DNA of 64,000 nt from Myxococcales bacterium. GTDB taxonomy: Bacteria > Myxococcota_A > Bradymonadia > UBA7976 > UBA1532. The notes below the pieces were generated by a model. The model worked only from the letters and a program-made list of their open reading frames with translations, ran no database searches and was not told where the DNA came from. Position numbers and translations under genes: made by a program. The DNA is taken from contig JACKDL010000013.1 in the NCBI GenBank assembly GCA_020633555.1, positions 62,001 through 126,000 of the forward strand, read 5' to 3'. Below, piece by piece: positions 20,490-33,137 of this stretch (the first letter of the stretch is position 1; the number at the start of each line of letters is the position of its first letter).

Positions 20490-21419
20490 ATGGCCGACCG
20501 CCTGCCCGTCCTGCCCGCTCACCCGGCCGATGACCGCTTCGGCCGTGACCGCGCGGCCCTGCGGCTGCCGCCGTTCCTGCGGCGCAAGCAGGGCAAGGGA
20601 GAGCGGGTGGCCGCGGTGCGGCGCTTGCTGCGCCAGGGCAACCTGAACACCGTCTGCGAAGAGGCCCGGTGCCCCAACCTGGCCGAGTGCTTCGAGCGCC
20701 GCACGGCCACGTTCATGATCCTGGGCAAGGACTGCACGCGCGCCTGTGGGTTCTGCGCCGTGGGCACCGCGGTGCCGCGGCCGCCGGATCCCGCCGAGCC
20801 CGCGCAGGTGGCGCAGGCCGCCGCCGCGCTGGGGCTGGCCCACGTGGTGATCACCAGCGTCAACCGCGACGACCTGCCCGACGGGGGGGCGGCGCACTGG
20901 CGGGCCACCATCCACGCGGTCCGGGCGGCGTTGCCGGAGGCGGTCATCGAGGTGCTGACGCCCGACTTCGAGGGGGACCTCGATGCGGTCCGCCACGTGG
21001 CCTCGGCGCCCTTGGACGTCTTCAACCACAACATCGAGACGGTGCCGAGCCTGTACCGCCGGGTGCGCCCGCGCGCGCGATATGATCGGTCACTCACCGT
21101 GCTCAAGACGGTGGCCGACGAGTTCCCCGAGCTGGCGATCAAGAGCGGGCTGATGGTCGGCCTGGGCGAGACCGCGGACGAGGTGTTCGCCCTGCTGGCC
21201 GATCTGCGGGCGCACGGGGTCGACATCGTGACCATCGGCCAGTACCTGCGGCCCAGCCTGAAGCACGTGCCGGTGGTGGCCTATCTGGAAGAGGCGGCCT
21301 ACGAGGTCTACCGCGCCGAGGGGCGCCGGCTGGGGTTCCAGCACACCTTTGCGGGGCCCTTCGTGCGCTCCTCCTACAACGCGGCGGAGGCCCTGGCCGA
21401 GGCGCGCCGGGCGGGCTGA
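20490..21419 (+). CDS. lipA: Lipoyl synthase (radical SAM)
   Basis: 309 residues, ATG at 20490 with GGAG nine bases upstream. It inserts two sulfurs into protein-bound octanoyl groups to make lipoyl cofactor. The radical-SAM cluster motif is CTRACGFC (Cys82, 86, 89). The auxiliary cluster motif, CEEARCPNLAEC, gives Cys56, 61 and 67. The C-terminal RSSY motif, whose Ser ligates the auxiliary cluster, is present. All catalytic ligands are intact and the length is typical. It is followed by carB after 69 bases that contain a separate promoter candidate. The usual partner lipB is not nearby. Confidence 0.97.
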   Translation: MADRLPVLPAHPADDRFGRDRAALRLPPFLRRKQGKGERVAAVRRLLRQGNLNTVCEEARCPNLAECFERRTATFMILGKDCTRACGFCAVGTAVPRPPDPAEPAQVAQAAAALGLAHVVITSVNRDDLPDGGAAHWRATIHAVRAALPEAVIEVLTPDFEGDLDAVRHVASAPLDVFNHNIETVPSLYRRVRPRARYDRSLTVLKTVADEFPELAIKSGLMVGLGETADEVFALLADLRAHGVDIVTIGQYLRPSLKHVPVVAYLEEAAYEVYRAEGRRLGFQHTFAGPFVRSSYNAAEALAEARRAG

Positions 21420-21451
21420 GCGGCTTCGGCCCGCCCGAGCGCCTGCGCCGG

Positions 21452-21480
21452 TTGCGCCCCCGGGGGGGCCTCACTAGGAT
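21452..21480 (+). promoter_or_regulatory. Start-proximal sigma-70-type promoter of carB
   Basis: TTGCGC (21452-21457), a 17-base spacer and TAGGAT (21475-21480), with eight bases to the ATG at 21489. There is no Shine-Dalgarno site between, which points to a leaderless or near-leaderless transcript. Confidence 0.5.
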
Positions 21481-21488
21481 GCGCGCCC

Positions 21489-24710
<3,222 letters not shown>

Positions 24711-24714
24711 GCCT

Positions 24715-24746
24715 CCAGGCAAGGCGCTCCCATGGCTGCTGCCTGG
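24715..24746. terminator. Inverted repeat downstream of carB
   Basis: CCAGGCA (24715-24721) and TGCCTGG (24740-24746) form a perfect 7-bp stem, four bases after the carB stop. An alternative pairing is AGGCGCT (24722-24728) with AGCGCCT (24770-24776). It may be a terminator. It also lies about 130-160 bases upstream of the sigma-54-type promoter, a usual distance for an activator-binding dyad. Confidence 0.4.
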
Positions 24747-24845
24747 GCCGCGTGCCTCGCCTGACGACGAGCGCCTGTCTGCGAAAGCCCATTTGAACTC
24801 AAGCGTTTGGCGTGCCTTGCCTCACCCACGGCGACCGGCTGTGCG

Positions 24846-24861
24846 TGGCGTGTATCTTGCA
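24846..24861 (+). promoter_or_regulatory. Sigma-54-type -24/-12 promoter of the tandem metalloprotease genes
   Basis: TGGCGTGTATCTTGCA matches the sigma-54 consensus TGGCACG-N4-TTGCW at all but two positions. It has the invariant GG and GC separated by 10 bases. The predicted start is near 24872, about 83 bases upstream of the ATG at 24955. Confidence 0.65.
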
Positions 24862-24954
24862 CTGGAATCCCGGTGCGGCCTCGCGCCGTAACGACAAGCA
24901 CACGCTGGCCAGCACATGAGTGGACCGGCCCTGAGACGGGGCCGGGGGAGTGGG

Positions 24955-27900
24955 ATGATGCAGCAGAGCCTCAGGCTCGGCCTCCTGGCCTTGTGGGTCG
25001 CCTTCGCGGCGGCCTGCGCCGAGGAGGTCCCGGACGTGAACCGGGTCCAGCCGCACTACGTCGAGAAATCGCTGTTCGAGGGCACCTGGTATTACCGCCA
25101 GACCGTCGTGGACGTGCCGCCCATCGGCTCGATGGGCTTCAACGGCATCGAGGGCGCCCTGGACAAGGTGCGCTGGGAGATCCGCGAGAAGCAGTTGGTG
25201 GCGTGGCGCGCCTACGAGACCATCCCGGGCCTGGACGCCAACGAGATCCGCGAGGGGGCGGAGTTCAAGGGCGATCCGGTGGCCATCTTCGCCATCAACT
25301 CGCACTTCGACATCATCCGCGACTTCAACCCGCAGACGGGTGAGCAGACCAACGTGGTGGTGGAGAACACCAGCCTGAACCCCTGGTACGAGCGCCAGTA
25401 CATGCGGGTGGACTGGACCAGCAACCTGGTGGAAGACCCGGTGGAGCTGGGGGCGATGTTCAAGGGCTACGCGGCCGAGCGCAACAACGCCTCCTACGTG
25501 CGCGAGACCGATCCCTTCGACCCGGATCACGCCCAGATCCGCGACGATTTCCTCATGATCACCAACGAGTACGTGCTCGATCCGGGCCCGGGCGTCTGCT
25601 ACTTCGTCTACGGCGCGCCCGTGGCAGGGGACAGCCAGTGTGGGTCCTTCGAGGTGAAGGTACGGCTGGCCTTCTCGAAGGTCGATCCCGCCGACGCCGC
25701 CCAGTTCGAGCCCGTGCCCTACCTGGATCAGGACGCCGTGACCGACGCGGACGGCCGCCAGGTGCGGGTGGTGACCCTGCCCGCGGGGGAGGACGGCGCG
25801 CTCGTGACCGTGGAGTGCACCGACGACGCCCTCGCCGCCGCCCAGGCGCGCTTCCCCGATCTGACCGAGGCGGACTGCGAGCCGCTGTCGTTCCGCCAGA
25901 AGGGCCGCTTCGGCTTCTTCCGCTCGGAGCGCGTGGGCTACGACCGGCGCATCGGTGGCGGGCACGACGCCAACCGCCTGTACTTCGCGAACCACCACCA
26001 GATCTGGAAGGCCACGAAGGACGAGGCGGGTCAGCCCATCCCCAGGGGGCAGCGGGCGCTGCGGCCCGTGGTCTACCACCTGAACCCCGACTTTCCCGAG
26101 GACCTGAAGGCGGTGACCCGGCGGCTCAGCGCCGACTGGAACGCGGCCCTGATGGCGGCGGCCACGGCGGCCACGGGCCGCTCGGCAAGCGAGATCGAGG
26201 CGCAGATCGCCGCGGACGTGGCGGCCAGCGGCGAGCTGGCGGTGTTCATCGACGGGGAGGGCGAGGGGTACGGCCCGGGCGCGCTCTTCCAGGTGCGCGA
26301 GAACACCTGCTCGGCGAAGGGCGTGGAGGCCTACCTGGCCCGGCACCCCGAGTTCAGCGACGAGGTCGACACGGCCACGCGCGGTGAGGGGCTGAAGATC
26401 GGCAACCTGACCCGCGCGTGCAGCGCGCTGAGCTGGTTCAGCCGCCAGGCGAAGGTGGCCGATCCCTTCGAGTGGCAGCAGATGGGCGACCTGCGCTTCA
26501 GCTTCCTGTGGTGGGTCGAGGAGAACCAGGCCGCCGGCCCCCTGGGCTATGGGCCGTCCTCCGCCGACATCGAGAACGGGCGGATCATCAGCGGCAACGC
26601 CTACATCTACGGCGCCTCGGTGGACAGCTACGCGCGCACCGCCGCCGACACCGTGCTGGCCCTGAACGGTGAGCTGTGCGAGCAGGACGGCGATCTGGGC
26701 TGCCTGCTGGACGGCCGCAGCTACCTGGACTGGGTGGCGTCGGGCGACACGGTGGTGAACCCGCCCGAGGGCATCTCGGCCGAGGCCTTCGCCGAGGTCA
26801 GCCGGCGGCTGGGCGGGGCCGGCCCCGACATGGCGGGCCTGCAGACGCCCGGCGGGCAGCTCGACAAGGCCGCCATGATGCGCCAGCTCAAGCGCCGCAT
26901 CAGCGAGCCCCGGCCTGGCGACCCCATCGCCGCCGGCACCGAGGTGCCCGTGGATCTGGGAGCGGCCCGGCTGCAGGCGCTCAAGCAGGATCCGGCCTTC
27001 CGCGCCAAGATGGTCAGCCCCGAGATGCTGCGGCTGTTGGGCCCGATGTTCGACTGGGCGCCGGGTGACGACGTGCCCGAGGCGTTGATGGACCTGGCCC
27101 TGGACATGGCCGTCGATCCCCAGGCCTTCGGCCGCTACCACGCCGAGCGGGCCCAGTTCTTCTCCAGCAAGAACATCATGATGGCCGACTTCATCGACGA
27201 CGCGGTCATCGGCCAGGCGCTCGCCCTGAAGGGGCAGCCCCGCGAGGCCATCTACCAGCAGCTCCGCGAGGAGATCTTCGAGGCGGTCACCCTGCACGAG
27301 CTCGGCCACACGCTGGGCCTGCGGCACAACTTCGAAGGCTCCTTCGACGCGCTGAACTACCCGGACGAGTTCTGGGACATCCGTGAGCGCTTCAGCCAGC
27401 GCGAGTGGCCGGCCCAGCGCCTGCCCGAGTTCCAGTACTCGTCGATCATGGACTACGGCAGCCGGTTCAACTCCGACACCAAGGGGCTGGGCAAGTACGA
27501 CGTGGCGGCCATGAAGTACGTCTACGGCGGCGTGGCGGAGGTCTTCGACGACGCGGTGCCCGTGCCAGGCCGGCTGGACATGGAGCTGGAGCTCAACGAC
27601 TTCAGCAAGATCCCCGGCATGTTGGGCGGCTACACCAACCTCACCCGGCGCAAAGATGTGCCGGTGGGCGAGCTGGTGGAGGACCTGCGCGCGGGGGTCC
27701 GCCAGAACGCCGAGCGCTTCGCGGCCAACCCGGAGCGGCCGGCCGCCGACTACTGGACCGACCGCTCGGTGCCCTATGGCTACTGCTCGGACGAGTACGC
27801 GGGCTTCTACGGCACCACGCTGCGCTGCCGGCGCTGGGATCACGGCGCCAACCACACCGAGGCGGTGCACAGCGCCATCCAGCGCTACTGGAACTACTAC

Positions 27901-28986
27901 CTGTTCAGCGCCTACCGCCGCGGCCGCGAGGAGGGGGCCTTCCTGAACGGCTTCTTCGGCCGCGTGGGGCGGGTGGCCGAGTACCTGCAGTACCCGTGGC
28001 AGTTCTACTCGTTCTTCGACGCCTACCCGGTGGACCTGCGCGAGGACCTGCTGCGCGCGGCCCTGACGGGGCTGAACTTCATCAACCAGGTGTTGGGGAC
28101 GCCGGAGCCGGGGCGCTACTGCCGCAACGGCGCCTGGTACCTGCCGAACTACTTCTTCTCGGTGGAGAACCAGCAGGCCTGTGAGGCCATCAACGTGCCC
28201 GTCGGCCCTGGGCGGGACATGTACCTGGACTTCGACAGCGAGTACGTCTACCGCATCAACTACATCGGCTCGTACTACGATAAGATCAACCTGATCGGGC
28301 AGTTGGCGGTGACCAGCACCAACTTCCTGTCGTTCTACACCGACTACCCGCTGGACGACCGCCAGTTCACCATCGGCTACTACCGCGCCTTCCAGGACGA
28401 GCTGGTGGACGTCTTGCGGGACCTGATGCTGGGCTCGCTGTTCTACCTGCCCGAGAACAACCGGTTCGCGAACCTGGTGATCGACGGGAAGGTCAAGCCG
28501 CAGCTCCTGGTGGACCCCCGCAACCTGGGGGGCGAGGCGGTGACCCGCACGGATCCGCGCATCTGGAGCCGGGTGCCGTACAACCTGCTGTTCCAGGGCA
28601 TGGCGCTGACCGCGCTGTTCAACACCACGCCCCACGACCTGCGCACGGACTTCATCGAGTACCTGACCATCGCCGAGGTTGGGTCGGGCGACGACCGGCT
28701 GCTGGGCGAGGGGGCCGAGACGATCACCTTCACCCACCCGCAGTCGGGCAAGCAGTACGTGGCCGCGCAGACGGTGGACGGGCGCTCGCTGGCCTACGAC
28801 CTGATCCAGGTGGCCAACGAGTACGTGCAAAACGAGTGGATCCAGGCGCGCCAGGATGTGCTCGACAGCCCCGAGAACGAGACGGCCCAGGAGAACTTCG
28901 CGGACGCCGATCGGCGGCTGCAGGACTTCGTGGAGCTCATGGAAGACATGCGGACCCTGCGTTCGTGGGTCGACGTGGCGCGGTGA
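24955..28986 (+). CDS. Large met-zincin metalloprotease-like lipoprotein, first of a tandem pair
   Basis: 1,343 residues. ATG at 24955, with GGGGGAG just upstream and a second ATG directly following. The signal peptide ends in FAAAC, so the mature protein starts at a lipidated Cys near residue 22. A zinc motif HELGHTLGLRHN spans 781-792 (HExxHxxGxxH) and a Met-turn SIMDYG places Met832 about 40 residues later, the metzincin hallmark. The overall plan fits the DUF5117/DUF4953 zinc-dependent metalloprotease group. The N-terminal ~750 residues and C-terminal ~500 residues have no other recognised domain. Expected site: outer membrane or cell surface. It is eight bases from a paralogue of nearly the same length. 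A sigma-54-type promoter precedes it. Confidence 0.88.
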   Translation: MMQQSLRLGLLALWVAFAAACAEEVPDVNRVQPHYVEKSLFEGTWYYRQTVVDVPPIGSMGFNGIEGALDKVRWEIREKQLVAWRAYETIPGLDANEIREGAEFKGDPVAIFAINSHFDIIRDFNPQTGEQTNVVVENTSLNPWYERQYMRVDWTSNLVEDPVELGAMFKGYAAERNNASYVRETDPFDPDHAQIRDDFLMITNEYVLDPGPGVCYFVYGAPVAGDSQCGSFEVKVRLAFSKVDPADAAQFEPVPYLDQDAVTDADGRQVRVVTLPAGEDGALVTVECTDDALAAAQARFPDLTEADCEPLSFRQKGRFGFFRSERVGYDRRIGGGHDANRLYFANHHQIWKATKDEAGQPIPRGQRALRPVVYHLNPDFPEDLKAVTRRLSADWNAALMAAATAATGRSASEIEAQIAADVAASGELAVFIDGEGEGYGPGALFQVRENTCSAKGVEAYLARHPEFSDEVDTATRGEGLKIGNLTRACSALSWFSRQAKVADPFEWQQMGDLRFSFLWWVEENQAAGPLGYGPSSADIENGRIISGNAYIYGASVDSYARTAADTVLALNGELCEQDGDLGCLLDGRSYLDWVASGDTVVNPPEGISAEAFAEVSRRLGGAGPDMAGLQTPGGQLDKAAMMRQLKRRISEPRPGDPIAAGTEVPVDLGAARLQALKQDPAFRAKMVSPEMLRLLGPMFDWAPGDDVPEALMDLALDMAVDPQAFGRYHAERAQFFSSKNIMMADFIDDAVIGQALALKGQPREAIYQQLREEIFEAVTLHELGHTLGLRHNFEGSFDALNYPDEFWDIRERFSQREWPAQRLPEFQYSSIMDYGSRFNSDTKGLGKYDVAAMKYVYGGVAEVFDDAVPVPGRLDMELELNDFSKIPGMLGGYTNLTRRKDVPVGELVEDLRAGVRQNAERFAANPERPAADYWTDRSVPYGYCSDEYAGFYGTTLRCRRWDHGANHTEAVHSAIQRYWNYYLFSAYRRGREEGAFLNGFFGRVGRVAEYLQYPWQFYSFFDAYPVDLREDLLRAALTGLNFINQVLGTPEPGRYCRNGAWYLPNYFFSVENQQACEAINVPVGPGRDMYLDFDSEYVYRINYIGSYYDKINLIGQLAVTSTNFLSFYTDYPLDDRQFTIGYYRAFQDELVDVLRDLMLGSLFYLPENNRFANLVIDGKVKPQLLVDPRNLGGEAVTRTDPRIWSRVPYNLLFQGMALTALFNTTPHDLRTDFIEYLTIAEVGSGDDRLLGEGAETITFTHPQSGKQYVAAQTVDGRSLAYDLIQVANEYVQNEWIQARQDVLDSPENETAQENFADADRRLQDFVELMEDMRTLRSWVDVAR

Positions 28987-28994
28987 GGCGGACG

Positions 28995-31900
28995 ATGCAC
29001 ACGAACCAGATCGAGAGCGGGCGCCTGGAGGCGCGTCGGGGGTTGGGCATGCACGGCGTGCGTGGGCTGGTCGCGACCTTGGCGGTGGCTGCGGTGGCCC
29101 TGGGCCTGGGCTGCGCCGAGACCGTGGAGACGGTGGATCTGACCCAGCCCCACCGGGTGCAGAAGGCGCTGTTCCAAGGGGAGTGGTACTTCCGCCAGAC
29201 GGTGGTGGACGTGGCGCCCGAGGTGTCCATTGGCTTCGTGGGCCTGCAAGGCGGGCTCGAGAAGATCCGCTGGGAGATCACCGAGGACGAGCTGCGCGCC
29301 TACCGCACCTACGAGGCGGTGCCCGGGGTGGACCAGGACGGCTACCAGGACGGCGCGCGCTACCAGGGCGACCGCATCGCCACGTTCCCCATCACCAGCC
29401 ACTTCGACATCATCCGCGAGTACAACGCCAACACCGGCGAGCAGAGCAACGTCATCGTCGAGAACGCGACGGACCGGCCCTGGTGGGAGCGCGAGTACAT
29501 CCGCGTGGACTGGGCGGGCGGCGCCGCCTCGAGCACCGTGGACTTCGCCGACATCTTCAAGACCATCGCCACCGGCGCGGACTGGGTGCGCGAGACCGAG
29601 ATCTTCGACCCCGATCACATCGTGCTGGACGAGGACCACATCCAGTTCACGCTGAACGCCACCTTGAGCGATGGGGGCTATAGCTGCTTCGTGAACTACG
29701 GCAGCGGCAACTGCGGCAGCGGCGATGTGCGCATCCGCTACTCGTTCGCGAAGGTCGATGAGGCCGAGGCCGCAGCGTTCCAGCCGCGCGAGTACTTCGA
29801 CAACGACTTGATCCACAACGATGACGGCACGGTCCTGCGCTCCATCGGTCTGAACGTGGGCGTGGACGGCGACACCCAGATCGTGGACTTCGCCTGCACC
29901 CCGGAGCTCATCGAGTTCTTCGACGAGAACCTGGCGCCCGGCTACCTGACCCTGGACGACTGCTCGCCGGAGTACACCCCCCAGTTCGAGCGGTTCGGCT
30001 TCTTCCGCACCGAGCGCTACGGCTACGACCGGCGGCTGGGCCCGGGCAACGACCTGAACCGGGCCTTCTACGCGAACATCCACCCGCTGTGGCAGAACCC
30101 CTGGTCGGGCGAGGGGGCCGAGCGGGCGCCCACTCCCGACCGCGAGCTGCGGGCGCGGCCCATCATCTACTACGTCAACGCCGACTACCCTGCGGACCTG
30201 GAGCCCATCACCGCCCAGATCGGGGCGGACTGGGACCAGGCGTTCATCGAGACGGCCCGGGCCCGCACCGGCCGCACGGTGGACGCGCTGCGCCAGCAGG
30301 TGGCCGAAGACTTCCCGGCCGAAGACTGGATGTTCCTGGAGGGCGACACCCTGAAGGGCGGCGCGCTGTTCCAGATCCGCCGCAACACCTGCTCGGCGCC
30401 GGGCATCGCGGCCTACCTGGCCCGCTTCCCGGCGCTGCAGGGGGTGGTGGACGAGGCCACCGGGGGCCAGGCCATCAACCGCGGCAACGTGCAGCGGGCG
30501 TGCTCGGCCCTGGCGGCCACCAGCCGCGCCCGGCGGCTGGAGCCCAGCTTCGACTGGCAGCAGATCGGCGACGTGCGGTTCAACTTCGTGAACTGGATCG
30601 ACGAGGACCAGCCCTCGGGCCCCCTGGGCTACGGGCCCTCGTCGGCGGATCCCGAGACGGGGCGCATCGTGTCGGCGGCGGCCAACGTCTACGGCGCGGC
30701 CATCGACACCTACGCGCGCAGCGCCGCGGACATCGTGCGCGCCATGAACGAGGACCTGGATCTGGCCACGCTCGTGAGCGGGGGCAGCTACCAGGAGTGG
30801 CTCGACGGTGCGCGCAGCGTGGCCGACATGCCGCTGACGGTGGATCCCGCCGTGTTCGGCCAGATCCAGCAGCGCACCGGCCGCTTCGACGTGGAGGCCG
30901 CGTATGGCCGCTTCCGCATGGACGACGGCGCCATCGACCACGCGGCCCTGGAGCGCAACATCCGGCGGCGCATGGAGCGGCCCGATCCCAGCGACCCCAT
31001 CGCGAAGGCCTTCGACGCGCCGGTGGACGAGGGGCGCCAGCGCCTGCAGGCCCTTCAGGCGGATCCCCGCTTCCGGGCGCGCATGCTGGACGAGCAGCTC
31101 GTGGGCGCGGCGAAGCCGCTGCTGGGCTTGCCCGCGGGCGCCGAGCTGACCCAGGCGCAGGCCGACGAGGTGCTGGGGCTGGTGGCTGATCCCGGCGCCA
31201 TGGCCCGGCGCTACGAGGCGCGGCTGCAGCACCTGGCCCGGCACAACATCTACTCGGCCGACTTCATCGACGACTCGGTGATCGGCCAGGCGCTGGCCAT
31301 GAAGGGCATGGATCCCGAGGAGGTGTTCCAGACCCTGCGGGCGCAGATCTACCGGGCGGTGATGCTGCACGAGATCGGCCACACCCTGGGCATGACCCAC
31401 AACTTCAAGGGGTCCTTCGACGCGCTGAACTACCAGGACGAGTTCTGGCAGATCCGCTCGAACCCCGACGGCGACTGGCCCGGTGAGCGGCTGGCCGAGT
31501 ACCGCTACTCGACCATCATGGACTACGGCGCGCGCTTCAACTCCGACACCAAGGGGCTGGGCAAGTACGATCTGGCGGCCATCAAGTACGTGTACGGCGG
31601 GGTGACCGAGGAGTTCGCCCCCGAGGTGAACCTGCCTTCGCGCCTGTCGTACTCGGTGCTCATCGATGGTTACGAGCAGATCCCCGACCTGCTGGACGGC
31701 TACGAGAACATCACCAAGCGGGTGGAGCGGCGCATCGCCGACGTGCGTGCGGACCGCATCGCGGGCCTGAAGCGCAACACCGAGCAGTTCGTGGCGCAGG
31801 ACGACGCGGCGGGCTACTGGATCAGCCGCGAGGTGCCCTATGAGTTCTGCTTCGACGTCTTCAACGGGAACCTGGGCTGCCGCACCTGGGACGAGGGGGC

Positions 31901-33044
31901 GACCCACGCCGAGAGCGTGCGCTCGGCCATCCAGAACTACTGGAACTACTACGTCTTCACGAACTACCGGCGGGGGCGCAACGAGTACGCGTTCGCTTCA
32001 GGCTTCTTCGGCCGCCAGGCGCGGCTGTCGGACTACCTGACCTACCCGTTCCGGTACTTCTACTTCTATCAGAACTACGACATCGGGCTGCGCAACGACC
32101 TGTACGAGGCGGCCCTGATCGGCCTGAACTTCATCAACCAGGTGCTCGGTACGCCGCTGCCCGGGCGGCACTGCTTCGATGACGGGCGAGACCAGTATGT
32201 GCCGTTGAGCCAGTTCGAAGGCGATCCGGCCAACTGCGAAGCCTTCGACGTGCCCGACGGCACGGGCCGGCCGCTGCGCAACCGCTACACCGACGAGTAC
32301 TACTATCGGCTGGACGGCATCGGGACCTTCCTCGACAAGTTCAACTTCCTGTTCTACCTGAACGACACCTCCACGAGCTTCTTCCGGGTCGCCAACCTGG
32401 GCAACTCGCGGTCCTTCTCCATCGGCTACTACCGGGTCTACCGCGAGGAGCTGATCGGCCTGATCCGCGACATGGTGTTCAGCTGGCTGGGCGAGGGCGA
32501 TGGCGACGCGCTGGCGAGCCTGGTGCGCCCCGACGACAAGCAGGTGGTGCCGCGGATCCTGGTGGACCGGAAGGCCTTCGATCAGGAGGACGACGGCATG
32601 GAGGGCATGGCCCGGGTGTTCCCGCCCCTGAGCTACAACCTGGTGTGGCAGGCCATGCTGGTGTCCACGGTGTTCAACACCTCCACCTATGACTCGCAGC
32701 TCGACTTCGCCGAGTACCTGGCGGTCAGCGAGGTGGGGTCCAGCGACGATCGCGCCTACCCCGAGGGCTGGCAGACCGTGGACTTCGTGCACCCCCGGAC
32801 CCGGGTGACCTACCGGGCCGGTCAGACCGAAGACGGCAAGTCCATCAGCTTCGAGCTGCTGGCGCGGGCCCAGCAGTTCACCGAGACCGTCTGGGAGCCA
32901 GCCTACGCCGCGGTGCAGGCGGATCCGGCCGATGGCGCGGCGCGCACGGCCCTGGCTGAGGCGGACCGCCGGCTGGAGCAGTACGCCGACCTGATCTCCG
33001 AGATGCGCTGGATGCGGGCGATCGTGGACTGGGCCAACGACTGA
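28995..33044 (+). CDS. Large met-zincin metalloprotease-like lipoprotein, second of a tandem pair
   Basis: 1,349 residues, ATG at 28995 with GAGG six bases upstream; an ATG at 29049 would shorten the leader. The signal peptide ends in ALGLGC. HEIGHTLGMTHN spans 792-803 and the Met-turn TIMDYG places Met842, at almost the same spacing as in the upstream gene. The two proteins align along their whole length at roughly half identity by eye (for example EWYFRQTVVDV against TWYYRQTVVDV, and FGFFRTERYGYDRR against FGFFRSERVGYDRR). Both catalytic sites are intact, which argues for divergence in substrate rather than decay. It is co-transcribed with the first copy. Substrate unknown; extracellular peptide or cell-wall protein hydrolysis is likely. 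Confidence 0.88.
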   Translation: MHTNQIESGRLEARRGLGMHGVRGLVATLAVAAVALGLGCAETVETVDLTQPHRVQKALFQGEWYFRQTVVDVAPEVSIGFVGLQGGLEKIRWEITEDELRAYRTYEAVPGVDQDGYQDGARYQGDRIATFPITSHFDIIREYNANTGEQSNVIVENATDRPWWEREYIRVDWAGGAASSTVDFADIFKTIATGADWVRETEIFDPDHIVLDEDHIQFTLNATLSDGGYSCFVNYGSGNCGSGDVRIRYSFAKVDEAEAAAFQPREYFDNDLIHNDDGTVLRSIGLNVGVDGDTQIVDFACTPELIEFFDENLAPGYLTLDDCSPEYTPQFERFGFFRTERYGYDRRLGPGNDLNRAFYANIHPLWQNPWSGEGAERAPTPDRELRARPIIYYVNADYPADLEPITAQIGADWDQAFIETARARTGRTVDALRQQVAEDFPAEDWMFLEGDTLKGGALFQIRRNTCSAPGIAAYLARFPALQGVVDEATGGQAINRGNVQRACSALAATSRARRLEPSFDWQQIGDVRFNFVNWIDEDQPSGPLGYGPSSADPETGRIVSAAANVYGAAIDTYARSAADIVRAMNEDLDLATLVSGGSYQEWLDGARSVADMPLTVDPAVFGQIQQRTGRFDVEAAYGRFRMDDGAIDHAALERNIRRRMERPDPSDPIAKAFDAPVDEGRQRLQALQADPRFRARMLDEQLVGAAKPLLGLPAGAELTQAQADEVLGLVADPGAMARRYEARLQHLARHNIYSADFIDDSVIGQALAMKGMDPEEVFQTLRAQIYRAVMLHEIGHTLGMTHNFKGSFDALNYQDEFWQIRSNPDGDWPGERLAEYRYSTIMDYGARFNSDTKGLGKYDLAAIKYVYGGVTEEFAPEVNLPSRLSYSVLIDGYEQIPDLLDGYENITKRVERRIADVRADRIAGLKRNTEQFVAQDDAAGYWISREVPYEFCFDVFNGNLGCRTWDEGATHAESVRSAIQNYWNYYVFTNYRRGRNEYAFASGFFGRQARLSDYLTYPFRYFYFYQNYDIGLRNDLYEAALIGLNFINQVLGTPLPGRHCFDDGRDQYVPLSQFEGDPANCEAFDVPDGTGRPLRNRYTDEYYYRLDGIGTFLDKFNFLFYLNDTSTSFFRVANLGNSRSFSIGYYRVYREELIGLIRDMVFSWLGEGDGDALASLVRPDDKQVVPRILVDRKAFDQEDDGMEGMARVFPPLSYNLVWQAMLVSTVFNTSTYDSQLDFAEYLAVSEVGSSDDRAYPEGWQTVDFVHPRTRVTYRAGQTEDGKSISFELLARAQQFTETVWEPAYAAVQADPADGAARTALAEADRRLEQYADLISEMRWMRAIVDWAND

Positions 33045-33137
33045 GCCCGGCGGCGCCTGGGGGCGCCCGGCCCCCGGGGCTTGCATGGGCGGGCTCCGTC
33101 GGCGCACCCTCCGGCGGTCCCAGGCCGGAGGCTGTCC

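Noticed and set aside
24808..24821. Second sigma-54-like element TGGCGTGCCTTGCC
   Set aside because: GG and GC are separated by only 8 bases instead of 10, which abolishes sigma-54 recognition in known cases.
24799..28830. 1,343-codon open frame antisense to the first metalloprotease
   Set aside because: Its length mirrors the sense gene and its sequence is repetitive His/Val/Gln/Gly without motifs; the sense strand has signal peptide, lipobox and zinc site.
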